Assembly: GCA_016699615.1 (NCBI GenBank)
Contig: CP064984.1
Coordinates: forward strand, 2,824,001 to 2,888,000
Reading direction: 5' to 3'
Length of the DNA: 64,000 nt
DNA from: Sphingobacteriales bacterium
GTDB taxonomy: Bacteria > Bacteroidota > Bacteroidia > Chitinophagales > JADIYW01
Under the pieces are notes generated by a model. It ran no database searches. It was given only the letters and a program-made list of their open reading frames with translations, and had not been told where the DNA came from. A program made the position numbers and the translations under genes. Positions 41,201 to 53,109 of the stretch are shown piece by piece. The number at the start of each line of letters is the position of its first letter. The first letter of the stretch is position 1.

Positions 41201-44200
41201 TTTAGAGAGTGATGTAACACATGGTTGGAACTTTGTAATGGCAGGATCATCTCCAACAGATTATTATACACAAGGAGGAACTCAATCAGGATATCCACTA
41301 TTATACAATGGATATACAGCAGGAACTAATCAGCAACCACAAATTTATTCTGTAGGATCATTAAACAATGTAACTACGGTTGGTGCAGCAAATAATATCT
41401 ATTCATACATAGATGGTTTCAAATGGTTAACAGATATGGATGCTTATCAACAAACACCAATTGGAAATCATTTATATGTTGGTAGTAGTGGTGGCGATGC
41501 CTTTTGGGATGGTTTAATTGGCGAAGTATTAATCTATGATGGCTTACTTTCTGATGAAGAAATACTTAGAGTAAATACTTATTTAGCAATTAAATATGGT
41601 ATCACTTTAAATCAAAGTCAATACAATGATTATACAGCAAGTAATGGAACTGTAGTTTATGCAGCATCTGCATTTGGCGCTTACGACCATGATATATTCG
41701 GAATTGGGGAAGATAGTTGCTCTGGCTTAATTCAAAAACAATCTAAGAGTGTGAATAAAGGATTCCAACCAGCTGTGAGTTTAAATAATGGCTTAGCTAC
41801 ATCAAATACAAATAATACAAACTCTTTTGTTGAGAACTATAGTTTCTGGTTGACAGGACATAATGGTCAAGATACAACTTTCACAGATGTATATACAGCA
41901 CAAAATATATCAATTACTAATTGTCTTAAAATAATGGATAGGGTTTGGCATGTACAAGAATCAGGTACAATTGGAAATGTAACGATTACTATTCCACAAT
42001 TATCTGCAAGTACCGCAACATCTACCTATTTAGTAGTAGGAAACACAGACGCATTTGGAACAGGAACTACTGAAATCTTAATGGTATCTGATGGTAGCGG
42101 AAATCTTACTGCGCAACATAATTTTACAACAGGTCAATATTTCTCTTTTGTAGTTCCATATGCAACTATAGATACATCAACTATTAAAGATTCTATTTGT
42201 GCTAATACATCTATCACATTTAATAATCAAACATTAACTGGTTCTGGAATTTATTTAGATACATTGACATCAATAAGAACAGGTTGTGATAGTATCGTGA
42301 AATTAATACTTACTGTTTTGCCTTTAGATTCTCACACAATAGTAAGATCAATTTGCAAAGGTGATAGCATTAGAATTGGTACAAAAGTTTATAAAATATC
42401 AGGTACTTATACAGATACATTAAAAAATGCAAATAGATTTGGCTGCGATAGTATCATTAAACTTAATCTGACTGTAAATGATATTGACACAGGTAATGTA
42501 ATAACATCAATATGCAAAGGACAATCTTATACATTCAATGGACAATCAATAAAAGGTTCTGGTATTTATTTAGATACGATTACATCATTAGTAACAAGTT
42601 GTGATAGTATAATAAAATTAATATTAACAGTAAATGATATTGACACAGGTAATGTAATAGCTACAATATGTCAAGGTCAGTCTTATACATTCAATGGACA
42701 ATCAATAACAGGTTCAGGAATTTATTTAGATACTATTACATCATTAGTAACAAGTTGTGATAGCATAATAAGATTAACATTAACAGTAAATAATATTGAC
42801 ACAGGTAATGTAATAGCTACAATATGTCAAGGACAATCTTATACATTCAATGGACAATCATTAACAACTGATGGTATTTACTTAGATACGATAACATCAT
42901 TAGTAACAAGTTGTGATAGTATAATAAGATTAACATTAACAGTAAATGATATTGACACAGGTAATATAACAGCTGCAATATGTCAAGGACAGTCTTATAC
43001 ATTCAATGGACAGAGTTTAACAGTTTCTAATACTTACTTAGATACAATAACATCATTGGTAACAAGCTGTGATAGTATAGTAAGATTAACATTAACAGTA
43101 AACACAATTGATACAAGCAATATTTCAGCATCAATTTGCACAGGCAAAACATATACATTTAATGGACAAGCATTAGCAGTTTCAGGTACATACTTAGATA
43201 CATTAACATCAACAGTAACTTCTTGTGACAGCATTATAAGATTATATTTAACAGTAGATGATGCAATAACTATAAATGATAGTAAATCAATTTGTATTGG
43301 TGATAGTGTAAAATCATGTTCAGGAAGAGTTTATAAAATATCAGGTACTTACTTAGATACTTGTAAATCAGCTGACGGTTGTGATAGTATAACTACATTA
43401 GTATTAAAAGTAAATGATATTGACACAGGCAATGTAATAGCATCAATATGCAAAGGACAATCTTATACATTCAATGGACAATCGTTAACGGGTTCTGGAA
43501 TTTATTTAGATACGATTACATCATTAGTAACAAGTTGTGATAGTATAATAAAATTAATATTAACAGTAAATGATATTGACACAGGTAATGTAATAGCTAC
43601 AATATGTCAAGGTCAGTCTTATACATTCAATGGACAATCATTAATAGGTTCTGGTATTTATTTAGATACAATAACATCATTAGTAACAAGTTGTGATAGC
43701 ATAGTAAGATTAACATTAACAGTAAATGATATTGATACAGGTAATATAACAGCTGCAATATGTCAAGGACAGTCTTATACATTCAATGGACAGAGTTTAA
43801 CAGTTTCTAATACTTACTTAGATACAATAACATCATTAGTAACAAGCTGTGATAGTATTGTGAGATTAACATTAACAGTAAACACAATTGATACAAGCAA
43901 TATTTCAGCATCAATTTGCACAGGCAAAACATATACATTTAATGGACAAGCATTAGCAGTTTCAGGTACATACTTAGATACGATTACATCATTAGTAACA
44001 AGCTGTGATAGTATTGTGAGATTATTCTTAACTGTAAACACAATTGATACAAGCAATATTTCAGCATCAATTTGCACAGGCCAAACATATACATTCAATG
44101 GACAAGCATTAGCAGCTTCAGGTACATACTTAGATACATTAACATCAACAGTAACTTCTTGTGACAGTATTGTAAGATTATACTTAACAGTAGATGATGC

Positions 44201-47200
44201 AATAACTATCAATGCTAGTAAATCAATATGTATTGGTGATAGTGTAAAATCATGTTCAGGAAGAGTTTATAAAATATCAGGTACTTACTTAGATACTTGT
44301 AAATCAGCAGAAGGTTGTGATAGTATAACTACATTAGTATTAACAGTACATGATATTGACACAGGTAATGTAATAGCTGCAATATGTCAAGGACAGTCTT
44401 ATACATTCAATGGACAATCATTAACAGGTTCAGGTATTTACTTAGATACGATTACATCATTAGTAACTTCTTGTGATAGCATCATAAGATTAACATTAAC
44501 AGTAAATGATATTGACACAGGTAATATAACAGCATCAATATGTCAAGGACAGTCTTATACATTTAATGGACAATCGTTAACAGGTTCTGGTATTTATTTA
44601 GATACGATTACATCATTAGTAACTTCTTGTGATAGCATCATTAGATTAACATTAACTGTAAATACAATAGACACAGGCAGAGTATCAGCGTCAATATGTC
44701 AAGGACAGTCTTATACATTTAATGGACAATCATTAACAGGTTCAGGTATCTATTTAGATACGATTACATCATTAGTAACAAGTTGTGATAGTATTATAAG
44801 ATTAACATTAACAGTAAATGATGTTGACACAGGTAATATAACAGCATCAATATGTCAAGGACAGTCTTATACATTCAATGGACAGAGTTTAACAGTTTCT
44901 AATACTTACTTAGATACGATTACATCATTAGTAACAAGTTGTGATAGCATAGTAAGATTAACATTAACAGTAAATGATATTGACACAGGTAATGTAATAG
45001 CTACAATATGTCAAGGTCAGTCTTATACATTCAATGGACAATCAATAACAGGTTCTGGTATTTATTTAGATACGATAACATCATTAGTAACAAGTTGTGA
45101 TAGTATAATAAGATTAACATTAACAGTAAATGATATTGATACAGGTAATATAACAGCTGCAATATGTCAAGGTCAGTCTTATACATTCAATGGACAGAGT
45201 TTAACAGTTTCTAATACTTACTTAGATACAATAACATCATTAGTAACAAGCTGTGATAGTATTGTGAGATTAACATTAACAGTAAACACAATTGATACAA
45301 GCAATATTTCAGCATCAATTTGCACAGGCAAAACATATACATTCAATGGACAAGCATTAGCAGTTTCAGGTACATACTTAGATACATTAACATCAACAGT
45401 AACTTCTTGTGACAGCATTATAAGATTATACTTAACAGTAGATGATGCAATAACTATAAATGTTAGTAAATCAATTTGTATTGGTGATAGTGTAAAATCA
45501 TGTTCAGGAAGAGTTTATAAAATATCAGGTACATACTTAGATACTTGTAAATCAGCTGACGGTTGTGATAGTATAACTACATTAGTATTAAAAGTGAATG
45601 ATATTGACACAGGTAATGTAATAGCATCAATATGCAAAGGACAATCTTATACATTCAATGGACAATCGTTAACAGGTTCTGGTATTTACTTAGATACGAT
45701 TACATCATTAGTAACAAGTTGTGATAGTATTGTAAGATTAACATTAACAGTAAATGATATTGACACAGGTAATGTAATAGCTACAATATGTCAAGGTCAG
45801 TCTTATACATTCAATGGACAATCGTTAACAATTGAAGGTACTTACTTAGATACGATTACATCAACAGTAACAAGTTGTGATAGCATAGTAAGATTAACAT
45901 TAACAGTAAATGATATTGACACAGGTAATGTAATAGCTACAATATGTCAAGGTCAGTCTTATACATTCAATGGACAATCAATAACAGGTTCTGGTATTTA
46001 TTTAGATACGATAACATCATTAGTAACAAGTTGTGATAGTATAATAAGATTAACATTAACAGTAAATGATATTGATACAGGTAATATAACAAACGCAATA
46101 TGTCAAGGTCAGTCTTATACATTCAATGGACAGAGTTTAACAGTTTCTAATACTTACTTAGATACAATAACATCATTAGTAACAAGCTGTGATAGTATTG
46201 TGAGATTAACATTAACAGTAAACACAATTGATACAAGCAATATTTCAGCATCAATTTGCACAGGCAAAACATATACATTCAATGGACAAGCATTAGCAGT
46301 TTCAGGTACATACTTAGATACATTAACATCAACAGTAACTTCTTGTGACAGCATTATAAGATTATACTTAACAGTAGATGATGTTATTAGAAGAACAATA
46401 AATACAACAATATGTTATGGCGATAGTATTATATCATGTTCAGGAAGAGTGTATAAAACAGCTGGTACATATACAGATACATGTATGACATTAGGTGGTT
46501 GTGATAGTATAACCACAACAATTATTGTATTAGAAATTTGCAGCAAAGATACTGTGCCAGTTCTTCCAGTATGCGATACTTGCACTGAAACCATTTGTTT
46601 AGATACAATATTTGATATAACAAATGGTGTATGGACATTATGTGATGGAACTCAAAATGCAACAACAGGATTCGGTTCATATAGTATTGATAATACAACT
46701 GGGTGTATTACATATACAGCATCAGGAACAATAGGTAGAGATACATTATGTATAGTAGTATGTAATGCAACTCAAACAGTATGCGATACACAAACAGTAG
46801 TTGTGAAAATTACACCAACAACAGTGATAATTACAGATACGATTCCAATTGGAGCAACTGATAGTATTTGTATCCCATTAGAAACAGGAATGAATCCAGA
46901 TGATATTATTATATATGAATGTGCAGAAGCATTAGATAATATATCATTGTCATACTATACAATAAATAATGGTTGTGTAATGATAACTTATGTAGGCGAA
47001 AATATAGGTTCTGATGAGTTCTGTGTTGTGGTATGTGATAAAATACTTGATGTTTGCGATACTACGAAAGTTATAATTGTAGTAGAACCAAAAGATACAG
47101 TTACAGTATTGCCAGTATGTGATACATGTACCGAAACATTATGCTTAGATACAATATTTGATATAACAAATGGTGTATGGACATTATGTGATGGAACTCA

Positions 47201-48359
47201 AAATGCAACAACAGGATTCGGTTCATATAGTATTGATAATACAACTGGGTGTATTACATATACAGCATCAGGAACAATAGGTAGAGATACATTATGTATA
47301 GTAGTATGTAATGCAACTCAAACAGTATGCGATACACAAACAGTAGTTGTAAAAATTACACCAAGTATAGAAGTTATATCAGATACCATAAAAATTGGAG
47401 CAACAGATAGTATTTGTGTGCCAATAGAAACGGGAATGAATCCAGATAATATTACTTTGTTAGAATGTAATGGAGAATTAGATAATATATCAATACCATT
47501 TAATTCAGTAAATGTACACGATGGCTGTGTAATGGTAACATATATAGGTACTAGTATTGGTTCTGATGAATTCTGTGTTGTAGTATGTGATTCAATTCTT
47601 GATATATGTGATACAACTAGAGTAATAATTGTAGTGATACCAGATGATACATTACCAGTATTCCCAGTTTGTGACACATGCACAGAAACATTATGTTTAG
47701 ATACAATCTATAATATTACAAATGGATATTGGACATTATGCGATGGAAGCCAATCAGCAACATCTGGATTAGGTTCTTACAATATTGATAGTACAACAGG
47801 TTGTATTACTTATACAGCAAATGGAATCATTGGTAGAGATACAATATGTATTATAGTTTGCGATTCAACAAAAACAGTATGTGATACAGTTCCAATAATA
47901 ATTGATGTGGTATGTAGTCAATCAAATGAAATTAATATAGATACTACTATCTGTTCAAACAAACCAATAGTAATAAATGGTCAAACAATTTCAATTTCGG
48001 GTACATATACAATACACTATACTGCACATAATACTTGTGATAGTACTGTCATATTAAGAGTAACAGCAGTAGATTGTAATTGTATAATTGCAAAAGGATT
48101 TTCTCCAAATGGCGATGGTATTAATGACAATTATGATGTTGATTGTTTGATAAAAGAATCTATTGATGGCAAAATAAACTTCAGTGTGTACAATCGTTGG
48201 GGAATTGAGGTTTACAGAAACGACACATATGATGGAAGTTTTAATGGAAACTATAAAGGAGAACCTTTGCCAGATGGTACTTACTATTTTGTATTAGAAT
48301 ATACCAACAAATTAAATGAAGAAATTAAAGTAGCAAGTTATTTAACTATTCAAAGGTAA
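35288..48359 (+). CDS. Giant T9SS-exported surface adhesin with five ~450-aa modules and 28 tandem 52-aa repeats, two frameshifts
   Basis: ATG 35288 gives a signal peptide (MKRTILVTILLSTLLYLANAQ). A frameshift near 35437 joins it to the frame ending 39705, and another near 39690 (NNPAINFAYYPG restored) joins the frame ending 48359. The product is then ~4,357 residues. Five modules (about 35346, 36780, 38215, 39485 and 40832) each start L.AWYKAD, contain a LamG-like lectin fold region, then YLAIKYGITL and YDHDIFGIG, and end in a beta domain. From 42166 to 46530 lie 28 repeats of exactly 52 codons (core ICQGQSYTFNGQSL...YLD...CDSI). Three Ig-like units follow (46550-47910), then a T9SS type B tail (GFSPNGDGINDNYDVD). 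A PorP/SprF gene follows, as for SprB-type adhesins. It is probably for adhesion or gliding. Confidence 0.85.
42166..46530 (+). repeat. 28 tandem 156-bp repeats with higher-order structure inside the adhesin gene
   Basis: Each unit encodes 52 residues. Four unit types can be told apart: A (NDIDTGNV), B (NITAAIC...VSNTYLD), C (NTIDTSNISASICTG) and D (DDAITIN...SCSGRVYKISG). After two divergent starters, D closes blocks of 6, 6, 8 and 6 units. Copies of the same type are almost identical in DNA across blocks 936 bp or 2184 bp apart, showing amplification or gene conversion of multi-unit blocks. Confidence 0.93.
46550..47910 (+). repeat. Three ~540-bp tandem repeats near the adhesin C-terminus
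   Basis: Each unit starts LPVCDTCTETxCLDTI. The segment from GVWTLCDGTQNATTG to CDTQTVVVKITP is almost identical in DNA between the first and second units, while the third is diverged and truncated at about 260 bp. The units are cysteine-rich, with regularly spaced VVC and VCD pairs. Confidence 0.88.
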
Positions 48360-48386
48360 TAAATTAAAGAATTAACAATAATTAAT

Positions 48387-49397
48387 ATGAAAAATATATA
48401 TAATATATTCCTTACAGTTTTGCTATGCATTTTTATAATAAAAGCAAATGCACAACAAGAGCCACAGTACACTCAGTTTATGTATAATAAACTGCCAATT
48501 AATGCAGGTTATACTGGAACAAGAGAAGTACTAAGTATTAGAGCATTATACAGAGACCAATGGACTGGCTTTGATGGAGCTCCGAAAACAGTAAGTCTTG
48601 GAATTAACAGTCCATTCAAAAAGGAAAGTTCATCTATGGGTTTCTATATGGTACATGATAGATTAGGTGTTACCAATCAGACTTGGTTTGATGTAACTTA
48701 TGCTTACAAAATAAAATTATCTAAAGACCAAAAATGGAAATTGAGTATTGGTATTAATGCAGGATTATTACTATATAAAAGTGCATTGACCGAAGTTCCA
48801 ATTAAAAATCAATCTGATATAGTTTTCCAAAATAATGTATCAAAAGTAATGCCTGATGTAGGTGCTGGTTTATATTTATATCATACAAATTTTTATTTTG
48901 GAGTAAGTGTTCCAAATTTCATCAAATACAGTTTATTTAATAAAGATGTAGAACAAGAAATTCAAAATAACTATTCTGATAAAATTGCAACTGCACAGAG
49001 AACGCCTCACTTGTTTATTATGACTGGTGGTGTTATTCCTGCAGGCAAGATTTTACACATTAGACCACAAATATTGGGTAAATATATTACATCTACGAAA
49101 CAAAAAATTCCTTTTGAGTTAGACTTAAATTTAAGTTTAATGTTTTTACAAAGATTAAATATTGGTGCAACTTACAGAACAACATTTAAGAATAGATCTG
49201 AAGGTTCTGTACTACAGGCAAATGATAGCTTTGCTGCATTGTTGGAAGTTTGGGCAACTAAACAATTAATGATTGGATATTCTTATGATTATAGTCTATC
49301 TAAATTGCAAAACTATAATAAAGGAAGTCATGAAGTCATCTTAGGGTATGACTTTGCTTTCAAAAAGGATAAACTAAATACACCAAGATTTTTTTAA
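48387..49397 (+). CDS. PorP/SprF family type IX secretion-associated membrane protein
   Basis: The 336-aa protein has a signal peptide (ends IIKANAQ), then the family's opening QEPQYTQFMYNKLPINAGYTG and LSIRALYRDQWTGFDGAPKT, followed by outer-membrane strands. PorP/SprF proteins are outer-membrane barrels that hold or present T9SS type B substrates, SprF for SprB being the model. It starts 27 nt after the giant adhesin, whose type B tail would use it. It is followed 19 nt later by an OmpA protein. Confidence 0.92.
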   Translation: MKNIYNIFLTVLLCIFIIKANAQQEPQYTQFMYNKLPINAGYTGTREVLSIRALYRDQWTGFDGAPKTVSLGINSPFKKESSSMGFYMVHDRLGVTNQTWFDVTYAYKIKLSKDQKWKLSIGINAGLLLYKSALTEVPIKNQSDIVFQNNVSKVMPDVGAGLYLYHTNFYFGVSVPNFIKYSLFNKDVEQEIQNNYSDKIATAQRTPHLFIMTGGVIPAGKILHIRPQILGKYITSTKQKIPFELDLNLSLMFLQRLNIGATYRTTFKNRSEGSVLQANDSFAALLEVWATKQLMIGYSYDYSLSKLQNYNKGSHEVILGYDFAFKKDKLNTPRFF

Positions 49398-49416
49398 GAG
49401 ATAAAATAATTATTGC

Positions 49417-51702
49417 ATGAATAACTATAAAAACATTTACGTATTAATAATCTTAATGATATTTTCATTATCAACTAATGCGCAACTAATTGATGGAGGA
49501 GGAGTCCAGCCAACAACATTTGGTGGACTAAAAAAGGCAGACCAAGCATATAATAATCTAAATTATGCTGATGCAATTCCAATGTATCAACAATACCTCA
49601 AAAAAAATAATGTAGATGCTGATGCCTATGCAAAATTAGGAGATTGTTATAGACTAACATTAGACTATGCCAATGCCGCTAATGCTTATGCAAATGCAAC
49701 AAAGTATAATACTACAAATGCAGATTATATTTTAAAATACGCACAAATGTTACAAGCTACAGGCAATTACGAGAAAGCATTAATACAGTATAATAACTAT
49801 ACAACAATAAAAGGAAACGGAGATCAAATTGTAAACAATCAAATTAATGCATTAGGTCACATAAATGACTATTACTCTAAAAATAGATTTAGTGTAAATA
49901 ATCTTTCATTCAATTCACCACAGTACGATTTTGCTCCAGTATTTTATAAAGAAGGTTTAGTGTATACTTCATCAAGAAATGCAACAAAACCAATAAGAAA
50001 CACAAGCTCATGGACAGGCACCGCATTCTTTGATTTATTTTACATAAAAGGAAAAAATCAGAAGTTTGATAAAAAAATAGAAGTATTTTTTAAAGATAAA
50101 AATACAAAACTACATGATGGAGTAATTTCATTCTTACCAAACCAAGAACAATTCTACTATACAAGAAATAATTTTTTAGATGGTAAAGTAAAAACAGCTA
50201 AAAAATTAAAACCAACACAAAATATGTACTTAACAGATATCGAAGGCAAAAACGAAACGCCATTTGAATATAATAGTGATGATTATAATATTGGTCAACC
50301 ATCATTAACATCAGATGGAAATACAATGTATTTTGTAAGTGATATGCCTGGTGGTTTTGGTGGAAAAGATTTATACGTATCAATAAATGAAAATGGCAAA
50401 TGGTCTGCTCCAAAAAATTTAGGCGATAAAATTAATACAGCAGGAGATGAGATGTTTCCATTTATTCATCAAGATAATAAATCATTTTACTTTGCAAGCA
50501 ACGGACATGGTGGCTTAGGTGGATTAGATATCTATAGAACTACAATAGGCGAAAATGGTAGTATTTCTAAAGTAAGAAATATGGAAGCTCCAATAAATAG
50601 TTCATATGATGATTTTGGCTTAGTATATGGAAAAGACAAACAACAAGGATATTTTACTTCTAATAGAAAAGGTGGAAAAGGATTAGATGATATCTATTCT
50701 ATGAAAGATGCTGGAGTTTATTACGAAGGACTTGTTGTAGATGCAGATACTAAGCAACCAATTTGTGCAAGCAGAATACAATTAGTTACTGAAGAAGTTG
50801 CAATAGACAGCCAAACAACAGATTGTAATGGAGATTTTTTATTTGATGTAACAACATCAGGAAAACATTGTTTACATGCATCAGCAGAAGGATATCAGAC
50901 AAATACAACAACTTGCAAAACATTAGATGGTATGCAAATTGGAGAAACAATGTATGATACAATATACCTAAAAAAAGCAAAACCAGTAGCAATCACTGTT
51001 CAAGCTAAAAATTCAGAATCAAATCAAAATATACCAAATGCAAAAGTATTAGTGTACAATACATGCGAACAAAAGTTAGATTCAATGTATACAAATAATA
51101 AAGGCGAAATCTGTTTTAATGTAAAATGTGAGTGCGAATACAACCTAACAGTAAGTGCAGATAATTACACTTCAAATCAAATAACATATTCACCAAAAAA
51201 TGATTGTGGAAGTTTAAAATCATGTGGCGAAATCAACGGAAAAGTAATTGCAGTACAATTAACACCAATTAAAAAAGAAACAATCAAAGTTGAAGATATA
51301 TTCGATAATATAAGTGAAGATGGCTATATAGAACTAAAAGGAATATATTATGACCTAAACAAATGGAATATCAGAAAAGAAAGTGAAGTAGAATTAAATA
51401 AACTACTAACATTCTTAAATGGCAATCCAGAAGCAATTGTAGAAATTGCATCACATACAGATTCTAGAGGTTCTAATACATACAACCAAACACTTAGTCA
51501 GAAAAGAGCGCAAAGCGTTGTTAATTGGTTAATAGAACATAATATAAACAAAGACAGATTATATCCAAAAGGATATGGTGAAACTAAACTAAAAAACAAA
51601 TGCGCTGATAAAGTTGTATGTACAGAAGAAGAACATCAACTCAATAGACGCACAGAATTCAAAGTAATAAGCAATTATAAAGTACTTGAATCCAAACCAT
51701 AG
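49417..51702 (+). CDS. OmpA family protein with TPR, PD40 and carboxypeptidase-regulatory-like domains
   Basis: The 761-aa protein starts with a signal peptide (ends LSTNAQ). TPR-like helices follow (residues ~35-145), then PD40/TolB-like propeller motifs (QPSLTSDGNTMYFVSDMPGGFGGKDLY, PFIHQDNKSFYFASNGHGGLGGLDIY and YFTSNRKGGKGLDDIY). Two CarboxypepD-reg-like beta domains come next (~435-630) and a C-terminal OmpA peptidoglycan-binding domain (IVEIASHTDSRGSNTYNQTLSQKRAQSVVNWL). This layout is that of PorE-like proteins encoded with porP/sprF and T9SS adhesins, which link the outer-membrane complex to peptidoglycan. A terminator follows at 51789. Confidence 0.9.
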   Translation: MNNYKNIYVLIILMIFSLSTNAQLIDGGGVQPTTFGGLKKADQAYNNLNYADAIPMYQQYLKKNNVDADAYAKLGDCYRLTLDYANAANAYANATKYNTTNADYILKYAQMLQATGNYEKALIQYNNYTTIKGNGDQIVNNQINALGHINDYYSKNRFSVNNLSFNSPQYDFAPVFYKEGLVYTSSRNATKPIRNTSSWTGTAFFDLFYIKGKNQKFDKKIEVFFKDKNTKLHDGVISFLPNQEQFYYTRNNFLDGKVKTAKKLKPTQNMYLTDIEGKNETPFEYNSDDYNIGQPSLTSDGNTMYFVSDMPGGFGGKDLYVSINENGKWSAPKNLGDKINTAGDEMFPFIHQDNKSFYFASNGHGGLGGLDIYRTTIGENGSISKVRNMEAPINSSYDDFGLVYGKDKQQGYFTSNRKGGKGLDDIYSMKDAGVYYEGLVVDADTKQPICASRIQLVTEEVAIDSQTTDCNGDFLFDVTTSGKHCLHASAEGYQTNTTTCKTLDGMQIGETMYDTIYLKKAKPVAITVQAKNSESNQNIPNAKVLVYNTCEQKLDSMYTNNKGEICFNVKCECEYNLTVSADNYTSNQITYSPKNDCGSLKSCGEINGKVIAVQLTPIKKETIKVEDIFDNISEDGYIELKGIYYDLNKWNIRKESEVELNKLLTFLNGNPEAIVEIASHTDSRGSNTYNQTLSQKRAQSVVNWLIEHNINKDRLYPKGYGETKLKNKCADKVVCTEEEHQLNRRTEFKVISNYKVLESKP

Positions 51703-51788
51703 ATATAAAAAAATAAACACACAAATTTTGTCATATACTAAGAAATGGGGTTCTAAAAAATGTCTAGTTAAGTTAAAGTTGAAGAACT

Positions 51789-51814
51789 GGTGCCCAATTG
51801 GGCACCTTTTTTTA
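51789..51814 (+). terminator. Rho-independent terminator of the adhesin operon
   Basis: GGTGCCC AATT GGGCACC hairpin followed by seven Ts, 87 nt past the OmpA stop. The stretch between the stop and the IS remnant holds nothing else that I can support. Confidence 0.88.
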
Positions 51815-51829
51815 TGGGGTATAATAGCA

Positions 51830-52918
51830 AAAAATAGTTGGTAAAATGGCTTAAAGCGTCAATTTTTATTGGTGTTTAGGGTATGGTTATTGAAAATGAT
51901 TTCAATTTAATTTATTTTACTTAAAAAATGGCTAAAAAAAGTGCTGGTCGTGTGGTTCTAGCAATGTCATAAAATGGGGTTTTCAAAAAGGTAAACAACG
52001 TTTTAAATGTAAAGATTGTGGTCTATTATTTATCAGACAAAATAAATCTGTTAGTTTATCTAACAAGTTTATTTGGTTTAAAAAATGGATTTTACAAAGA
52101 CAAACAATTACTGATTTAGCAATAGAAAGTAATTATAGTGTTCGGAGTTTAAAAAGCTTATTTGATACTTATCTGCAAAAGCACCAACGCATAAATTCTA
52201 TCCATCTGAACAACTTAATTTACTAATTGATGGCACTTATTTTTCTAATAATATTTGCTTGATTATTTATCGAGATGATACCATAAAACTCACACAACTG
52301 TATAGGATTACTGATGGTGAATATTTTGAAGAAATCAAAGAAGATTTACAAAATATCTTATCTCTTGGTATTAGTATAGATAGTATTACATGTGACGGTC
52401 ACAAATTGATACTAAAAGCAATTAAGGTAGTTTGCAAACAGGTTTATTTACAACGCTGTACAGTTCATATACAGAGAGAATGCAGAGCTTGGCTAACTAC
52501 TCAACCTAAACATATTGCAGGTGTAGAGCTACTAGCTATTGTGCATCAATTACACACCATTATTACACATGAGCAATCTCATGATTGGATAAAACAAGTG
52601 CTAGACTGGCATTTTAAAATACAGCTCATTTATTAATGAAAAATCATACAGCATTACCACAAATAGATATTGGTATAAACATAAAATGGTTCGTAAAGCA
52701 TTTGTTCATATTAGAAACGCAATTCCTAACTTATTTACGTATCTATTTAATCCAAGAATACCAAAATCAACTAACGGCTTAGAGGCATTCTTCGGGCATC
52801 TCAAAAGTCATGTTTTAATGCATCGTGGATTGACCAAGGAACATAGAACCAATTTCATTAAATGGTATTTATACTTTAAAAATCAGAAATGAGTTTTTTT
52901 AGCCATAGAACAATTTGG
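51830..52918 (+). mobile_element. Remnant IS256-like insertion sequence
   Basis: Approximate extent of the element around the broken transposase. Imperfect inverted similarity (ATGGCT with flanking A-rich sequence) is seen between about 51848 or 51928 and 52910, but clean terminal repeats or a target-site duplication could not be fixed. It sits between the adhesin-operon terminator and the convergent acyl-CoA ligase terminator. Confidence 0.5.
51928..52892 (+). pseudogene. IS256-like transposase (zinc-ribbon variant), multiply frameshifted
   Basis: Translated across frames, the remnant starts MAKK then a zinc ribbon (CWSCGSSNVIKWGF...RFKCKDCGLLF) and a helix-turn-helix-like TITDLAIESNYSVRSLK. 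The catalytic region has LLIDGTYFS (first Asp), ITCDGHK (second Asp), QRCTVHIQREC and STNGLEAFFGHLK (Glu). Frame breaks are at the A7 run 51934-51940, near 52170 and near 52620. The order and motifs fit the Zn-binding variant of IS256-family/MULE-type transposases. With three breaks it cannot make a full enzyme as written. ATGGCTAAAAAAA occurs inverted at 52897-52910, possibly part of a terminal repeat. Confidence 0.75.
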
Positions 52919-52950
52919 TAATAAAAAATAAGGCAGTCTTAAAGACTGCC
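52917..52950 (-). terminator. Rho-independent terminator of the minus-strand ThDP/acyl-CoA ligase operon
   Basis: On the minus strand GGCAGTCTT/AAGACTGCC forms a hairpin followed by TTATTTTTTATT. The 160 nt between it and the ligase stop hold only fragments of minus-strand frame (such as PKEEVGSAGEQPTSNMVDTN ending at TAA within the hairpin), too short to call a gene. Confidence 0.65.
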
Positions 52951-53109
52951 CATTACCATATTTGTATCAACCATATTGCTGGTAGGTTGCTCTCCAGCAG
53001 AGCCTACTTCCTCTTTTGGTTGACAGTAGAATATTAAGCATTATTTTTAACAAAATCAACAACTATTTTTTGCACCATTACCTTTTATGGCTATTGGAGA
53101 AAAAGTGTG

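Noticed and set aside
42166..46530. Antisense open frames of 66-132 aa inside the adhesin repeats (for example 43814-44212 on the minus strand)
   Set aside because: They recur at multiples of 156 bp exactly as the sense repeats do and are by-products of the sense coding pattern.
52951..53109. Small minus-strand gene between the acyl-CoA ligase and its terminator
   Set aside because: Only short pieces in different frames are present (MVQKIVVDFVKNNA and PKEEVGSAGEQPTSNMVDTN), and neither has a complete start-to-stop frame of useful length.
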